Shown here piece after piece: positions 19,077 to 30,488 of a stretch of 64,000 nt of DNA; position 1 is the stretch's first letter; every line of letters starts with the position of its first letter. The position numbers and the translations under genes were made by a program. The notes beneath the pieces are model-generated. The model did no database searches. It was not told the origin of the DNA and worked only from the letters and a program-made list of their open reading frames with translations. Origin of the DNA: Agrobacterium vitis (lineage in GTDB: Bacteria; Pseudomonadota; Alphaproteobacteria; Rhizobiales; Rhizobiaceae); the NCBI RefSeq assembly GCF_014926405.1, contig NZ_JACXXJ020000005.1, forward strand, positions 1,803,001 to 1,867,000, given 5' to 3'.

Positions 19077-21067
19077 CAGATCGAACTCCCGAGCATCATC
19101 CAGGTAATAAGCGCTGCAATTCCGAGCAGCATTGCGAACGCATAGTGGTAGAGATAGCCGGATTGCAGCCGGACAACCCGCTGCGTCAGACCTGCGACCC
19201 CGGCAGCAACGCCATTCGGACCATAGGCATCAATGGTGGCAACATCGCCCTTCTTCCACAGGAACCGTCCAAGCGCCTTGGCCGACCGTACGAAGAGGAA
19301 GTCATAAAGCTCGTCGAAATACCACTTGTTGAGCAGGAATTGGTAGAGAAGCCACTGGCTTTGCGCCAGCTTCTTCGGCGTTTCCGGCGACTTGATATAC
19401 ATGTACCAAGCGGTGACCAGGCCGACGAGCATAGCAACAAACGGGCTGAGCTTCACCCAGGTCGGAACGTGATGCACCTCGTGGAGGACTTCATTATGCG
19501 CACCGGTAAACAGCGCACCCTTCCAGAACTCGGCATAGGCTTCGCCAAAGAAATAGTCATGGAAGATAAAGCCAGCGAACAAGGCTCCTGCGGTCAGAAG
19601 GTAAAGCGGCACCAGCATGACCTGAGGTGATTCATGCACATGATGCATGACTTCGTGCGAGGCGCGCGGCTTGCCGAAGAAGGTCATGAACGCCAGGCGC
19701 CAGGAATAGAAGCTAGTGAACAGGGCGGCAATGACCAGAAGCACGAAGGCAAAGGTTGAAACACCTGTGCCAGCGGCAAAGGAGGATTCGATAATCGCAT
19801 CCTTGGAGAAGAAGCCTGCCGTACCGATCATCGTTCCAGGAATGCCGACACCTGTCAGCGCCAGATTGCCGATGGTCATCGCCCAGAAGGTCACTGGGAT
19901 ATGCTTGCGAAGCCCACCCATGTGACGCATGTCCTGTTCACCATCCACGGCGTGAATGACCGAACCGGCACCAAGGAACAACAGGGCCTTGAAGAATGCG
20001 TGCGTGAACAGGTGGAAAATAGCCGCCCCATAAGCACCGACGCCAAGCGCCACGAACATGTAGCCAAGCTGCGAGCAGGTCGAATAGGCAATCACCCGTT
20101 TGATGTCGTTCTGCACGAGACCGACAGTTGCCGCAAAGAAGGCAGTGATCGCACCGACGATGGTGACGACCATCAGGGCATCCGGCGACAGTTCGAAGAC
20201 CGGCGACATGCGGGCGACGAGGAAGACACCGGCGGTGACCATGGTTGCCGCGTGGATCAGAGCCGAAACCGGTGTCGGCCCCTCCATCGCATCCGGCAGC
20301 CAGGTATGCAGCAGGAACTGTGCCGACTTACCCATGGCCCCCATGAACAGCAGCAGGCAGGCTGCGGTTACCGCATGGCCCTTGTCGAGATGCATACCGA
20401 ACAGATTGATGACAGCGTCACCGGCAGGTGCGCCTTCGGCTGGCAGATATGTCTGAGCAGAAGCGAAAATCGTTTCGAAATTGATCGAGCCAAACAGCAC
20501 GAACAGCGTGGCGATGCCGAGAATAAAGCCAAAGTCGCCGACACGGTTGACGATGAAGGCTTTCATCGCAGCAGCCGTTGCCGAAGGCTTCTTGAACCAG
20601 AAACCGATCAACAGATAAGAGGCCAGACCGACGCCTTCCCAGCCGAAGAACATCTGCAGGAGATTGTCTGACGTGACCAGCATCAACATTGCAAAGGTAA
20701 ACAGCGACAGATAGCTGAAAAAGCGTGGACGATGCGGATCGTGATGCATGTAGCCGATGGAATAGAGATGCACCAGCGTCGAGACGCTGTTGACCACCAC
20801 CAGCATGACCGCTGTCAGCGTATCGATCCTCAGCGCCCATTCAACGTCGATGCCACCGACCTGAATCCAGCGTAAAACCGGAACCTTGATCAGCTCAGAA
20901 TGACCGAAGCCAACCGAGATGAACACGTACCAGGACAGGGCCGCAGTCAGCACCATGAAGCCGGTGGTGATGAATTCCGATGCCTTGGCGCCGATCTGGC
21001 GACCGAACAGGCCGGCGATGAGCGCGCCAAGCAGCGGAAGAAAGACGATTGTCTTATACAATAGCAT
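19076..21067 (-). CDS. nuoL: NADH-quinone oxidoreductase subunit L
   Basis: The largest antiporter-like subunit (663 residues), with the long C-terminal lateral helix that spans the membrane arm. [39 protein letters not shown] and [14 protein letters not shown] are diagnostic. The length is normal, and the C-terminal part (from about residue 540) includes the transverse amphipathic helix. It sits between nuoK and nuoM in the canonical order. Confidence 0.97.
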   Translation of the reverse strand: MLLYKTIVFLPLLGALIAGLFGRQIGAKASEFITTGFMVLTAALSWYVFISVGFGHSELIKVPVLRWIQVGGIDVEWALRIDTLTAVMLVVVNSVSTLVHLYSIGYMHHDPHRPRFFSYLSLFTFAMLMLVTSDNLLQMFFGWEGVGLASYLLIGFWFKKPSATAAAMKAFIVNRVGDFGFILGIATLFVLFGSINFETIFASAQTYLPAEGAPAGDAVINLFGMHLDKGHAVTAACLLLFMGAMGKSAQFLLHTWLPDAMEGPTPVSALIHAATMVTAGVFLVARMSPVFELSPDALMVVTIVGAITAFFAATVGLVQNDIKRVIAYSTCSQLGYMFVALGVGAYGAAIFHLFTHAFFKALLFLGAGSVIHAVDGEQDMRHMGGLRKHIPVTFWAMTIGNLALTGVGIPGTMIGTAGFFSKDAIIESSFAAGTGVSTFAFVLLVIAALFTSFYSWRLAFMTFFGKPRASHEVMHHVHESPQVMLVPLYLLTAGALFAGFIFHDYFFGEAYAEFWKGALFTGAHNEVLHEVHHVPTWVKLSPFVAMLVGLVTAWYMYIKSPETPKKLAQSQWLLYQFLLNKWYFDELYDFLFVRSAKALGRFLWKKGDVATIDAYGPNGVAAGVAGLTQRVVRLQSGYLYHYAFAMLLGIAALITWMMLGSSI

Positions 21068-21074
21068 AGCCGTA

Positions 21075-21383
21075 TCAGCCCTTCATCATGTTGACGTCTT
21101 CAACGGCGATCGATCCGCGGTTGCGGTAGAAGACAACGAGGATAGCAAGGCCGATCGCCGCTTCCGCAGCCGCGACGGTCAGGATAAACAGCGCGAAAAC
21201 CTGGCCGACGATATCATTGAGGAATGATGAGAAGGCCACCATGTTGACGTTTACCGCCAGAAGAATGAGTTCCACCGACATCAGAATAACGATGATGTTC
21301 TTTCGGTTGAGGAAGATACCGAAGACGCCCAGCATGAACAGGATCGCGCTGACGGTGAGATAATGGGAAAGTCCGATTTCCAT
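21075..21383 (-). CDS. nuoK: NADH-quinone oxidoreductase subunit K
   Basis: A 102-residue, three-helix membrane subunit (homologue of ND4L) with the two conserved buried Glu residues, in [13 protein letters not shown] and [13 protein letters not shown]. They form part of the proton path linking quinone reduction to pumping. It starts with MEIGLSHYL and ends 7 bp before nuoL. Confidence 0.97.
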   Translation of the reverse strand: MEIGLSHYLTVSAILFMLGVFGIFLNRKNIIVILMSVELILLAVNVNMVAFSSFLNDIVGQVFALFILTVAAAEAAIGLAILVVFYRNRGSIAVEDVNMMKG

Positions 21384-21415
21384 TGTTCGTTTCCTTGAGA
21401 TCCCTTGCCTTCAGC

Positions 21416-22030
21416 TCAGATGCCCTGGCCGGGCTTGACCTTGACCACCTTGATGGCAGTCGCTGGTCCACGTGCAACCTGGTATGCGATATTCTGCCGC
21501 TTGATGTGCTGGCGGTGACGCAGAGTCAGCACGATGGCGCCGATCATGGCCACCAGCAGCACAAGGCCGGCAATTTGGAAGAAGAAGACATAATTGGTAT
21601 AGAGCACATCGCCGAGCGCCGCCGTGTTCTGACGGTCCGCCAGTGCCGGGATCGGCATGGTGATCGCCTGCTTGGCCGCAGGCGAAATGACCGAACCGCC
21701 GATCACGAAGATCAGTTCAGCTGCAACGATGGCACCGATCAAGGCCGCCAGGGGACCATGTTTCGAAGCCCCTGCCCTCAATTCCGTGAAGTCGATGTCC
21801 AGCATCATCACCACGAACAGAAAGAGCACTGCAACCGCGCCGACATAGACGACCAGCAGGATCATCGCCAGGAACTCGGCACCCGTCAGCATGAACAGAC
21901 CAGCCGCGTTGACGAAGGTGAGGATGAGGAACAAAACCGAATGAACCGGATTGCGTGACGAAATAACCATGAACGCCGACGCAATCGCGACAAAGGCGAA
22001 AAGGTAGAAAAAGATTGCCTGAAGACCCAT
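21416..22030 (-). CDS. nuoJ: NADH-quinone oxidoreductase subunit J
   Basis: A 204-residue membrane subunit (ND6 homologue) with five helices. FYLFAFVAIASAFMVISSRN at the N-terminus and EFLAMILLVVYVGAVAVLFL are conserved. It precedes nuoK by 32 bp. The upstream gap to nuoI is 154 bp, the widest within this half of the operon, with a small CGGGAC...GTCCCG hairpin. Confidence 0.96.
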   Translation of the reverse strand: MGLQAIFFYLFAFVAIASAFMVISSRNPVHSVLFLILTFVNAAGLFMLTGAEFLAMILLVVYVGAVAVLFLFVVMMLDIDFTELRAGASKHGPLAALIGAIVAAELIFVIGGSVISPAAKQAITMPIPALADRQNTAALGDVLYTNYVFFFQIAGLVLLVAMIGAIVLTLRHRQHIKRQNIAYQVARGPATAIKVVKVKPGQGI

Positions 22031-22184
22031 GATGGTGCCTTTTCATCTTCCCCAGGAGCGCGGCGCGGCCGTGTCCCATGAAATGCCAGTGGCCCGGGCC
22101 GGACCATCCATGCATTTCGTTTCAATTTCAAACCGGGACGGACAGATTTTGTCCCGCCGCCATCGGTTTCCTCAAAAGACGATC

Positions 22185-22676
22185 TCAGCGGTAGGGAGCA
22201 TCCTGCGCAAGATTGCGCGCGATTTCCCGCTCCCACCGATCTCCATTGGCCAAAAGCTTGGCCTTGTCGAAATAGAGTTCTTCGCGTGATTCCGTCGAGA
22301 ATTCGAAATTCGGACCTTCGACGATCGCATCGACCGGGCAGGCTTCCTGGCAGAAGCCGCAATAGATGCATTTTACCATGTCGATATCGTAACGAACCGT
22401 ACGGCGCGTGCCATCGTTGCGGCGTGGGCCGGCTTCGATGGTGATCGCCTGGGCCGGACAGATCGCCTCGCATAATTTGCAGGCAATGCAACGTTCCTCG
22501 CCATTGGGATAGCGGCGCAACGCATGCTCGCCGCGAAAGCGCGGGCTAACGGGGCCTTTCTCAAACGGATAGTTCACGGTCGCCTTCTGCTTGAAAAAGT
22601 AACGCATCGACAGGAAAAATGCGTTGACGAACTCTTTCAGAAACAGCGAGCGGACAGCCTGGGAAACACTTGCCAT
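22185..22676 (-). CDS. nuoI: NADH-quinone oxidoreductase subunit I
   Basis: A 163-residue peripheral-arm ferredoxin-like subunit carrying two [4Fe-4S] clusters (N6a and N6b), each in a CxxCxxCxxxCP motif: [12 protein letters not shown] and [12 protein letters not shown]. It relays electrons toward NuoB. ATG 22676 ([15 protein letters not shown]) was chosen; the longer frame starts inside nuoH and adds unconserved residues. Confidence 0.97.
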   Translation of the reverse strand: MASVSQAVRSLFLKEFVNAFFLSMRYFFKQKATVNYPFEKGPVSPRFRGEHALRRYPNGEERCIACKLCEAICPAQAITIEAGPRRNDGTRRTVRYDIDMVKCIYCGFCQEACPVDAIVEGPNFEFSTESREELYFDKAKLLANGDRWEREIARNLAQDAPYR

Positions 22677-22716
22677 CTTCAAACTCCAATTCTGCCGAAA
22701 TCTGCGGGGTGAAGGC

Positions 22717-23760
22717 TCATGCCCAGCCCCCAAGCTTCAGCACGAATGCAACAATAACCACCATGGCCAGCGACAGCGGCAGGAACACTTTCCAACCCAG
22801 GCGCATCAACTGGTCATAACGGTAGCGCGGAACGATCGCCTTGGTGATGCCGAACATGAAGAACACCAGCGTCGCCTTGAGGATGAACCAGATAATACCC
22901 GGCACCCAGTTGAGTACGGCAATGTCCAACGGCGGCAGCCAGCCACCCAGAAACAGAATGGTGGTCAGGGCGCACATCAGCACGATGGCTGCATACTCAC
23001 CCAGCATGAACATCATGTAAGGGGTCGAGCCGTATTCGACCATGAAGCCGGCGACCAGTTCGGATTCAGCCTCAGGCAGGTCAAAGGGAGGACGATTGGT
23101 TTCCGCCAGCGCCGAGATGAAGAAGATCACAAACATCGGAAACAGCGACAGCCAATGCCAGTCCAGCAGCGAGGCCGGCATTCCCATCATCGTGCCGAGA
23201 CCATGGTTCTGGGAATTGACGATGTCGGTGAGGTTCAGAGATCCCGCACACAGCAGCACCGTGACGATGACGAAGCCGATCGACACTTCGTAGGAGACCA
23301 TCTGAGCCGCAGAGCGCAGGGCACCGAGGAATGGGTATTTCGAGTTGGACGCCCAGCCCCCCATGATGATGCCGTAGACTTCCAGCGAGGAAATCGCAAA
23401 CACATAGAGAATGCCGACATTGATATTGGCAATCACCCAGCCCTGGTTGAGCGGAATAACCGCCCAGGTCGCCAGAGCAAGCGTCACGGCCACAAGCGGA
23501 GCCAGCAGGAAAACGGCTTTATTGGCGCCAGCCGGAATGATCGGTTCCTTGAACACGAATTTCAAAAGGTCGGCGAAAGACTGGAAAAGCCCCCATGGAC
23601 CCACCACATTCGGACCACGGCGCAATTGCACCGCCGCCCAGATCTTGCGGTCTGCCAACAGGATATAGGCAATGAACACCAGCAGGCAGACCAGCAGCAG
23701 CAGGGACTGGCCGATCATGATGGCCGCCGGCCACACATAGGTAGAAACGAAACTGTCCAT
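22717..23760 (-). CDS. nuoH: NADH-quinone oxidoreductase subunit H
   Basis: Membrane subunit at the quinone chamber (ND1 homologue), 347 residues and eight helices. Family signatures are [20 protein letters not shown] and [20 protein letters not shown], the acidic loop involved in coupling. It begins 12 bp after nuoG. Confidence 0.97.
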   Translation of the reverse strand: MDSFVSTYVWPAAIMIGQSLLLLVCLLVFIAYILLADRKIWAAVQLRRGPNVVGPWGLFQSFADLLKFVFKEPIIPAGANKAVFLLAPLVAVTLALATWAVIPLNQGWVIANINVGILYVFAISSLEVYGIIMGGWASNSKYPFLGALRSAAQMVSYEVSIGFVIVTVLLCAGSLNLTDIVNSQNHGLGTMMGMPASLLDWHWLSLFPMFVIFFISALAETNRPPFDLPEAESELVAGFMVEYGSTPYMMFMLGEYAAIVLMCALTTILFLGGWLPPLDIAVLNWVPGIIWFILKATLVFFMFGITKAIVPRYRYDQLMRLGWKVFLPLSLAMVVIVAFVLKLGGWA

Positions 23761-23772
23761 GGTCCCTTGCCC

Positions 23773-25854
23773 TTACTCTGCCGCAGCCTTGAAATTATTG
23801 CGGGCCAGTGCCGAACACTCGGCCATCACCGCAGACGCGCGTGCAATCGGGTTTGTCAAATAGAAGTCTTTGATCGGAGACGCAAACCCGGATTGGGTCA
23901 TGTTCCCGCCTTTTTTCGCCAAGGCGTCGATTTGCGCCGGATTGCCTATGGCAATCTCGTCAAGCGCGGCAAAATGCGGATAGGCCTGATAGAGCTTCTG
24001 TCGCAGTTGGCCAAGCGAATCGAACGGCAGCTTCTTGCCGAGCACGTCCGAAAGCGCGCGCAGCACAGCCCAGTCTTCGCGAGCCTCACCCGGCGCGAAA
24101 CCAGCGCGATTGCCGAGCTGGACGCGACCTTCCGTATTCACCCAAGTGCCCGACTTTTCCGTATAGGCGGCAGCCGGCAAGATAACATCGGCATTCTGGG
24201 CGCCGTTATCGCCATGCGAACCAATATAGACAGTCAGCTTTGCGGTCTTGGCCGACAGATCCAGTTCATCGGCGCCGAGCAGGAAGAGGACATCCATTGC
24301 ACCAGGCATTTCTGCTGCCGTCTTGCCCCCCTGCCCCGGCACGAAACCGAGATCGAGGCCACCGACGCGCGACGCTGCGGTATGCAGAACACCGAAGCCA
24401 TTCCAGCTCTCGCTGACAGCACCGACGGCAACAGCAAGCGCAGCGACCTGAGCCAGCACGGCAGCGCCGTCACCACGGGTCAAGGCGCCCTGGCCAATGA
24501 TGATCAACGGCTTGGCAGCCGTCTTCAACGCATCAAAGAAGCTGTTCTTGCCAGCTACCAGATCGGAAAGCGTCTCGCTACCGGCACCAAGATAGCTATA
24601 GTCATAACGCAGATCGGCGTTTTCGCCGATTACGCCGATCGGGAAGCCACCACGACGCCACCGCTTGCGGATACGCGCATTCATGACCGCCGCTTCAAGG
24701 CGCGGATTGCAACCGATCAATAACAGCGCGTCGGCATCCTCGATACCCTCGATGGTCGAGTTGAGGATATAGGACGAACGCCCAAGAACAGGATCGAGCG
24801 CCGTGCCGTCCTGGCGACAATCGTAGCTGGTGGAACCAAGCGAAGTCAGCAGTTCCTTCAGTGCATACATTTCCTCGACGGACGCCAGATCACCAGCAAT
24901 CGCGCCGATCTTCGAGCCGTTGGTAGCCGAGACGGCAGTCTTGATCTCGGCAAAGGCTTCCGGCCAGGTTGCTGGCTGGAGACGTCCATTGCGCCGCACA
25001 TAAGGCCGGTCCAGACGCTGGGTCTTCAATCCGTCCCAAATGAAGCGGCTCTTGTCGGAAATCCACTCTTCATTGATGCTGTCATTGACGCGCGGCATGA
25101 CACGCATCACTTCACGACCGCGCGTATCGACGCGGATCGCCGAACCCAGCGCATCCATCACATCGACCGATTCGGTCTTGCCCAATTCCCACGGACGGGC
25201 CGTGAAGGCGAAGGGCTTGGAGGTCAGCGCACCGACCGGGCAGAGATCAACGACATTGCCCTGCAATTCCGAGGTCATTGCCTGTTCGAGATAGGTGGTG
25301 ATTTCGGCATCCTCGCCACGACCGATCAGGCCGAGTTCGGCAATGCCGGCCACTTCGGTGGTGAAGCGGACGCAGCGCGTGCAGTGAATGCAACGGTTCA
25401 TCACCGTCTTGACCAGCGGCCCGATATATTTGTCCTCGACGGCGCGCTTGTCCTCGCCATAGCGGGAACTGTCGATACCGAAGGCCATGGCCTGGTCCTG
25501 CAAGTCGCATTCGCCGCCCTGGTCACAGATTGGACAATCGAGCGGGTGGTTGATCAGGAGGAACTCCATCACCCCTTCACGCGCCTTCTTGACCATTGGC
25601 GTATTGGTATAGACTTCCGGTAACTCGCCATTCGGGCCACCGCGGATATCACGCACACCCATGGCGCAGGACGCTGCCGGCTTTGGCGGGCCGCCCTTCA
25701 CCTCGACAAGGCACATACGGCAATTGCCAGCGACCGAAAGCCGCTCGTGGAAACAAAAACGCGGAACTTCGGCACCCGCTTCCTCGCACGCCTGAAGCAG
25801 CGTGAAATGATCGGGAACCTCGATCTCCTTACCGTCGACTTTCAGCTTTGCCAT
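23773..25854 (-). CDS. nuoG: NADH-quinone oxidoreductase subunit G
   Basis: The largest peripheral subunit, 693 residues. The N-terminal iron-sulfur domain has the [2Fe-2S] ligands around [15 protein letters not shown], the His/Cys ligands of N5 ([15 protein letters not shown]) and a [4Fe-4S] set CIHCTRC. The C-terminal two thirds is a molybdopterin-oxidoreductase-like fold without cofactor. A 282-bp gap with a 9-bp hairpin separates it from the upstream helix-hairpin-helix gene. Confidence 0.96.
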   Translation of the reverse strand: MAKLKVDGKEIEVPDHFTLLQACEEAGAEVPRFCFHERLSVAGNCRMCLVEVKGGPPKPAASCAMGVRDIRGGPNGELPEVYTNTPMVKKAREGVMEFLLINHPLDCPICDQGGECDLQDQAMAFGIDSSRYGEDKRAVEDKYIGPLVKTVMNRCIHCTRCVRFTTEVAGIAELGLIGRGEDAEITTYLEQAMTSELQGNVVDLCPVGALTSKPFAFTARPWELGKTESVDVMDALGSAIRVDTRGREVMRVMPRVNDSINEEWISDKSRFIWDGLKTQRLDRPYVRRNGRLQPATWPEAFAEIKTAVSATNGSKIGAIAGDLASVEEMYALKELLTSLGSTSYDCRQDGTALDPVLGRSSYILNSTIEGIEDADALLLIGCNPRLEAAVMNARIRKRWRRGGFPIGVIGENADLRYDYSYLGAGSETLSDLVAGKNSFFDALKTAAKPLIIIGQGALTRGDGAAVLAQVAALAVAVGAVSESWNGFGVLHTAASRVGGLDLGFVPGQGGKTAAEMPGAMDVLFLLGADELDLSAKTAKLTVYIGSHGDNGAQNADVILPAAAYTEKSGTWVNTEGRVQLGNRAGFAPGEAREDWAVLRALSDVLGKKLPFDSLGQLRQKLYQAYPHFAALDEIAIGNPAQIDALAKKGGNMTQSGFASPIKDFYLTNPIARASAVMAECSALARNNFKAAAE

Positions 25855-25966
25855 ATTCGCCTTCCTGTCTCACGTCCATCGCAGCCGCCGCTTCTTCAGT
25901 CCGGCCAGGAAAATCGCACAGGATTTTCCGCTACGCATGTCTCAGTTCTCGACGGCTCGCCTGCTT

Positions 25967-25994
25967 TGCATCCCATCAGTCAAGGTGGGATGCA
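25967..25994. other. hairpin in the nuoG upstream gap
   Basis: Perfect 9-bp inverted repeat TGCATCCCA (25967-25975) and TGGGATGCA (25986-25994) with a 10-nt loop and no T-tract. It lies in the 282-bp gap before nuoG. The rest of that gap holds no ORF I can support. Confidence 0.45.
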
Positions 25995-26136
25995 TGGCGG
26001 CAGAGCGCCCTCAATTCATCCAATAGGCCTTCGCCCATCTTTTCCGTGCAGTGCTTCATACATGAGACACAAAACACGTCGTAACACATTCTATCTCAAT
26101 CACAATTCCTAAACCGACGCCGTCACACCCGCCTAA

Positions 26137-26868
26137 TCAAGCACCGGTCAGCTTGCGGGCCTGTCCGATCCAGTCATCACGCAGGATGCGACCGTCAAGA
26201 CCAAGCTCCGCATCAATCCGTGCCGCATCTTCGGGGGTCCAGGTGGCGATATCATCAAGGCCATGAACACCCAGTTTACTGAGCATTTCCTGAACCTTCG
26301 GCCCGACACCGCCGATTGCCTTAAGATCAACCTTCTTGCCGCGCCGCCGGGCGGGCTTGACGGCAACAGGCGCCGCCTTCACTTCGGGCTCCTCTACAGG
26401 TGTCACAGGCGCGACTGTCGGCTTTTTGGCCGAACGCACTGCCGGGCTTTTTACCGGCTTGGCAGCCTGCGGCTTGCTCTTGGTTTTTGCGACTGGACGG
26501 CGTGCGGGTGCTACTTTGGGCTGAACCACTGCATCCGAAACCGGAGCATCGACTGGCTGCAGCTGCGTTTCAGGCTTCAAATTGACCTCTGAAACGGATG
26601 CGGCAGCAACCTGATGATCAGCTTTATCTTCCGGCACATCGTCCTTCGTCCGACGGGTAGGCTTGTCCATCATTGTTTGCATGGAACCGAGCATCACACC
26701 GGTCATCTGGGTGGCAAAACCGAAACCAAGCACCGTGGCAGCCGCAAAGGCAGCCATCGGATTGGCCATCAGAGCATGCAGCGACGATCCGGCCATCTCA
26801 GCACCGCGGCTGGTGTCAGCCGGCTTTGCCGATGCATCCGTTCCCGTCCGTTTCGAAGCCTCAACCAT
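26137..26868 (-). CDS. helix-hairpin-helix protein embedded in the nuo operon
   Basis: A 243-residue protein of unknown role. A hydrophobic segment near residues 35-62 (NPMAAFAAATVLGFGFATQM) could insert in the membrane. A Pro/Ala/Lys-rich linker of about 100 residues follows. The C-terminus is a helix-hairpin-helix module, DLKAIGGVGPKVQEMLSKLG, ending ILRDDWIGQARKLTGA. Such modules occur as C-terminal extensions of NuoE in some alphaproteobacteria; here it is a separate gene between nuoF and nuoG. ATG 26868 with AAGG 9 nt upstream was preferred to GTG 26895. It may be an accessory or assembly factor; this is inference. Confidence 0.72.
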   Translation of the reverse strand: MVEASKRTGTDASAKPADTSRGAEMAGSSLHALMANPMAAFAAATVLGFGFATQMTGVMLGSMQTMMDKPTRRTKDDVPEDKADHQVAAASVSEVNLKPETQLQPVDAPVSDAVVQPKVAPARRPVAKTKSKPQAAKPVKSPAVRSAKKPTVAPVTPVEEPEVKAAPVAVKPARRRGKKVDLKAIGGVGPKVQEMLSKLGVHGLDDIATWTPEDAARIDAELGLDGRILRDDWIGQARKLTGA

Positions 26869-26912
26869 CGCATCACCTTTGTTACTCGGCACCACTGTAA
26901 CCGGAGCCTTCG

Positions 26913-28217
26913 TTACTCAGCCGCTTCCATGACCGCGCCATGGTCCATGGCCTTGCGGGTATAGTCATCAATCCTGGCCTCGATCTCAGGCCGGAAATTA
27001 CGGATCAGACCCTGGATCGGCCAAGCAGCCGCATCGCCAAGCGCGCAGATCGTATGACCTTCGATCTGCTTGGTGACCTGGAACAGCATGTCGATTTCGC
27101 GCTTCTGGGCATTGCCCTTCACCATGCGTTCCATCACCCGCCACATCCAGCCGGTCCCTTCACGGCACGGCGTGCATTGGCCGCAGCTCTCATGCTTGAA
27201 GAACTGCGACAGCCGGGCAATCGCCTTGATGATATCGGTGGACTTATCCATGACGATAATCGCTGCGGTACCGAACGAGGATTTCACATCACGCAGCCCA
27301 TCGAAATCCATGGGGACGTCAATAATATCTTCCGCCTTGACCACCGGACAGGACGCACCGCCGGGAATGACAGCCAGAAGATTGTCCCAACCGCCGCGAA
27401 TGCCGCCGGCATGCCGCTCGATCAGTTCGCGGAACGTGATCCCCATGGTCTCTTCAACCGTGCAGGGCTTGTTGACATGACCGGAGATCATGAACAGCTT
27501 GGTGCCAACATTGTTCGGGCGGCCAAAGGACGAGAACCAGCCAGCGCCACGACGCAGGATGGTCGGCGCAACCGCGATCGATTCGACATTGTTGACCGTC
27601 GTCGGGCAGCCATAGAGACCCATATTGGCCGGGAACGGCGGCTTCAGGCGTGGCTGGCCCTTCTTGCCTTCAAGGCTTTCGAGCAGAGCCGTTTCCTCGC
27701 CGCAGATATAGGCCCCTGCGCCGTGGTGAACGTAAATGTCATAATCCCAGCCGAGCTTGTTGTTTTTGCCCAGCAATCCGTATTCGTAGCACTCGTCGAT
27801 TGCCGCCTGAAGCGCTTCGCGTTCGCGCATGTATTCGCCGCGCACATAAATATAGGCGGCGTGGGCGCCCATGGCGAAACCGGCGATGACACAGCCTTCC
27901 AGCAGCGTATGCGGATCATGGCGCATGATTTCCCGGTCTTTGCAGGTGCCGGGTTCGGACTCATCGGCATTGACGACCAGATAATGCGGGCGACCGTCGC
28001 TTTCCTTCGGCATGAAGGACCACTTCAGACCAGTTGGAAAGCCTGCACCGCCACGACCGCGAAGACCGGAGGCCTTCATTTCATTGATGATCCAGTCGCG
28101 CCCCTTTTCCAGGATCTGCTTGGTCCCGTCCCAGTGGCCGCGGCTCATCGCGCCTTTCAGGGACTTATCCTTGAGGCCGTAGATATTGGTGAAAATGCGG
28201 TCCTTATCCTGTAACAT
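26913..28217 (-). CDS. nuoF: NADH-quinone oxidoreductase subunit F
   Basis: NADH- and FMN-binding subunit, 434 residues. [20 protein letters not shown] is the dinucleotide loop, [11 protein letters not shown] belongs to the FMN site, and [11 protein letters not shown] carries three of the ligands of [4Fe-4S] cluster N3. It oxidises NADH and passes electrons to the NuoE/NuoG chain. It begins 3 bp after nuoE. Confidence 0.97.
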   Translation of the reverse strand: MLQDKDRIFTNIYGLKDKSLKGAMSRGHWDGTKQILEKGRDWIINEMKASGLRGRGGAGFPTGLKWSFMPKESDGRPHYLVVNADESEPGTCKDREIMRHDPHTLLEGCVIAGFAMGAHAAYIYVRGEYMREREALQAAIDECYEYGLLGKNNKLGWDYDIYVHHGAGAYICGEETALLESLEGKKGQPRLKPPFPANMGLYGCPTTVNNVESIAVAPTILRRGAGWFSSFGRPNNVGTKLFMISGHVNKPCTVEETMGITFRELIERHAGGIRGGWDNLLAVIPGGASCPVVKAEDIIDVPMDFDGLRDVKSSFGTAAIIVMDKSTDIIKAIARLSQFFKHESCGQCTPCREGTGWMWRVMERMVKGNAQKREIDMLFQVTKQIEGHTICALGDAAAWPIQGLIRNFRPEIEARIDDYTRKAMDHGAVMEAAE

Positions 28218-28220
28218 CTC

Positions 28221-29021
28221 TCACCCCTTGGCCTTGTCGGCAGTGTCGCCGGAGACTTTCGCATTCTCGCTCGCTGCCGGTTTGTCGGTAGCAGGCGTCT
28301 TCAGCTTCGGATCGGTAACCGGCGTATCGGTGACCGGGCGGGCCGCGTTGGATGGAGGAACCGCTGCCTCATCCTGCCCTGATTGCCCCTCGCCCCAACG
28401 GACCGGGGTGATCTCTTCCGTCAGGCTGGTCAGCCCGCCTTCAGGCGCAGAAAACACCCGCTCAATCTGCGGGCCTGTCTTGACCTCTACACCCTTGCCG
28501 GCTTCGAAGGCGTCGATGATTTCTTCGAGACGCTCAGGTGTCAGATCCTCATAAGCGTCCTTGAAAATGATCACCATCGGCGCGTTGACGCAGGCACCCT
28601 GACACTCGACTTCTTCCCAGGACAGAGTCCCGGTCGCATTACGCTCCAGAGGCTCCGGATGGATCTTTTTCTTACAGATTTTCATCAGCTCTTCCGAGCC
28701 GCGCAGCATACAGGGCGTGGTACCGCAGACCTGGATATGGGCTTTGGTGCCGACCGGCTTCAACTGGAACTGAGTATAAAAGGTCGCCACTTCGAGCACG
28801 CGGATATACGGCATGTCGAGCTTGTCCGCGACGAATTCGATCGTCGCCTTGGTAACCCAGCCGTCCTGCTCCTGCGCCCGCATCAACAGCGGGATGACAG
28901 CGGATTGCTGACGACCCTCCGGATATTTGCGGATGGTGGCTTCGGCCCAAACGGCATTCTCATCGCTAAAAGCGAAGGATGCGGGCTGGAATTGATCTTC
29001 GGCTAAACGACGAACGGACAT
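28221..29021 (-). CDS. nuoE: NADH-quinone oxidoreductase subunit E with C-terminal extension
   Basis: The thioredoxin-fold [2Fe-2S] subunit (cluster N1a) occupies about residues 1-190, with ligands in VCGTTPCML and ECQGACVNAP. Then a roughly 75-residue tail rich in Pro, Thr, Ala, Asp and Lys (to 266 residues) extends beyond the roughly 160-200 residue core. The tail has no fold I recognise and resembles the linker of the nearby helix-hairpin-helix protein in composition. ATG 29021 follows GAGGAAGT. Confidence 0.96.
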   Translation of the reverse strand: MSVRRLAEDQFQPASFAFSDENAVWAEATIRKYPEGRQQSAVIPLLMRAQEQDGWVTKATIEFVADKLDMPYIRVLEVATFYTQFQLKPVGTKAHIQVCGTTPCMLRGSEELMKICKKKIHPEPLERNATGTLSWEEVECQGACVNAPMVIIFKDAYEDLTPERLEEIIDAFEAGKGVEVKTGPQIERVFSAPEGGLTSLTEEITPVRWGEGQSGQDEAAVPPSNAARPVTDTPVTDPKLKTPATDKPAASENAKVSGDTADKAKG

Positions 29022-29039
29022 ACTTCCTCACGCCTTATC

Positions 29040-29279
29040 TCAGTTTTTGAACAGAAGACCTTGATGCGTCGCCATGACAGCATCCCGGCCTGCGTTCAGA
29101 TTGTCCTTCTCGCGGACGCTGACGAGCAATGCGGCAGAAAGCCCGATTGCCGCCTGCAGAGCAGACGGCCTGGCGGGACAGTGCCGGTCGGTCCCAACGG
29201 ATTGCAATGCGTAGCGCCAACCTGCAACCGACGTTGCAAGACGAGCACCACACTGCCGATCCGAAAGGATAAGCTGCAT
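29040..29279 (-). CDS. small hypothetical protein between nuoD and nuoE
   Basis: A 79-residue ORF whose ATG (29279) overlaps the nuoD stop as TGATG and which ends 18 bp before nuoE. This placement argues for real, coupled translation. The sequence is slightly basic, with a mild hydrophobic stretch (LQAAIGLSAALLVSV) and no domain I recognise. It could be an accessory subunit or a poorly conserved filler ORF. Confidence 0.5.
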   Translation of the reverse strand: MQLILSDRQCGARLATSVAGWRYALQSVGTDRHCPARPSALQAAIGLSAALLVSVREKDNLNAGRDAVMATHQGLLFKN

Positions 29280-30469
29280 CAACGATCCACCTCACCAAAC
29301 ACGATGTCGAGAGACCCCAGCACCGCCGTTACGTCAGCAAGCTGATGACCGCGCGACATGAAGTCCATGGCTTGCAGATGCACGAACCCAGGAGCGCGGA
29401 TCTTGCAGCGATACGGCTTGTTTGTGCCGTCCGCCACCAGATAGACCCCGAATTCACCCTTCGGCGCCTCGACGGCCGCATAAACTTCGCCAGCCGGTAC
29501 GTGGAAACCTTCAGTGTAAAGCTTGAAGTGATGGATGAGCGCTTCCATCGACCGCTTCATCTCACCCCGTTTCGGCGGCACAACCTTGCCATCCACAGAC
29601 GAAACCGGGCCAACGCGCGCATCGCCGAGCAGGCGATTGACGCATTGCTTCATGATCTTCACCGATTCGCGCATTTCCATCATGCGGATCAGATAGCGGT
29701 CGTAGCAGTCGCCATTCTTACCGACCGGAATATCGAATTCCATATCGGAATAGCATTCGTAAGGCTGCGAGCGGCGCAAATCCCAAGCCGCACCCGAACC
29801 GCGAACCATCACACCTGAGAAGCCCCATTTCCAGGCATCTTCCAGGCTGACGACGCCGATATCGACATTGCGTTGCTTGAAAATCCGGTTCTCGGTCAAC
29901 AGTCCCTCAATATCATCGAGAACTTTCAGGAAAGGATCGCACCAGGCACCGATATCCTCGACCAGCTGGGCCGGAATATCCTGGTGAATGCCACCGGGAC
30001 GGAAATAGGCGGCATGCATGCGCGCGCCAGAAGCCCGCTCATAGAACACCATCAGTTTTTCGCGCTCTTCGAAGCCCCAGACCGGTGGCGTCATCGCACC
30101 GACGTCCATCGCCTGCGTGGTGACGTTCATGATATGCGACAGGATACGGCCAATTTCGGAATAGAGAACCCGGATCAGCTGGCCGCGGATCGGAATTTCC
30201 AGGCCGAGGAGCTTTTCCACCGCCAGGCAATAGGCATGTTCCTGGTTCATCGGCGCGACATAGTCCAGCCGGTCGAAATAGGGCAATGCCTGCAAGTACG
30301 TCTTGGCTTCAATCAGCTTTTCGGTGCCACGGTGCAAGAGGCCGATATGCGGATCGACACGCTCGACGATTTCACCGTCCAGCTCCAGCACCAGACGCAA
30401 AACGCCGTGCGCGGAGGGATGTTCAGGGCCGAAATTGATCGTGAAGTTACGGACGGAATGTTCAGTCAT
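29279..30469 (-). CDS. nuoD: NADH-quinone oxidoreductase subunit D
   Basis: The 49-kDa-type quinone-site subunit, 396 residues, related to the large subunit of [NiFe] hydrogenases without the metal. [20 protein letters not shown] contains the conserved His near the quinone site. The C-terminus ends with the usual [17 protein letters not shown] 30469 (TEHSVRNF) was chosen over an upstream frame overlapping nuoC. Confidence 0.97.
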   Translation of the reverse strand: MTEHSVRNFTINFGPEHPSAHGVLRLVLELDGEIVERVDPHIGLLHRGTEKLIEAKTYLQALPYFDRLDYVAPMNQEHAYCLAVEKLLGLEIPIRGQLIRVLYSEIGRILSHIMNVTTQAMDVGAMTPPVWGFEEREKLMVFYERASGARMHAAYFRPGGIHQDIPAQLVEDIGAWCDPFLKVLDDIEGLLTENRIFKQRNVDIGVVSLEDAWKWGFSGVMVRGSGAAWDLRRSQPYECYSDMEFDIPVGKNGDCYDRYLIRMMEMRESVKIMKQCVNRLLGDARVGPVSSVDGKVVPPKRGEMKRSMEALIHHFKLYTEGFHVPAGEVYAAVEAPKGEFGVYLVADGTNKPYRCKIRAPGFVHLQAMDFMSRGHQLADVTAVLGSLDIVFGEVDR

Positions 30470-30488
30470 GGTCTCGCCTTCCGTTCCC

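Noticed and set aside
22624..24723. 699-codon open frame on the plus strand
   Set aside because: Antisense to nuoH and nuoG, rich in His, Gln and Arg as typical for shadows of GC-rich genes.
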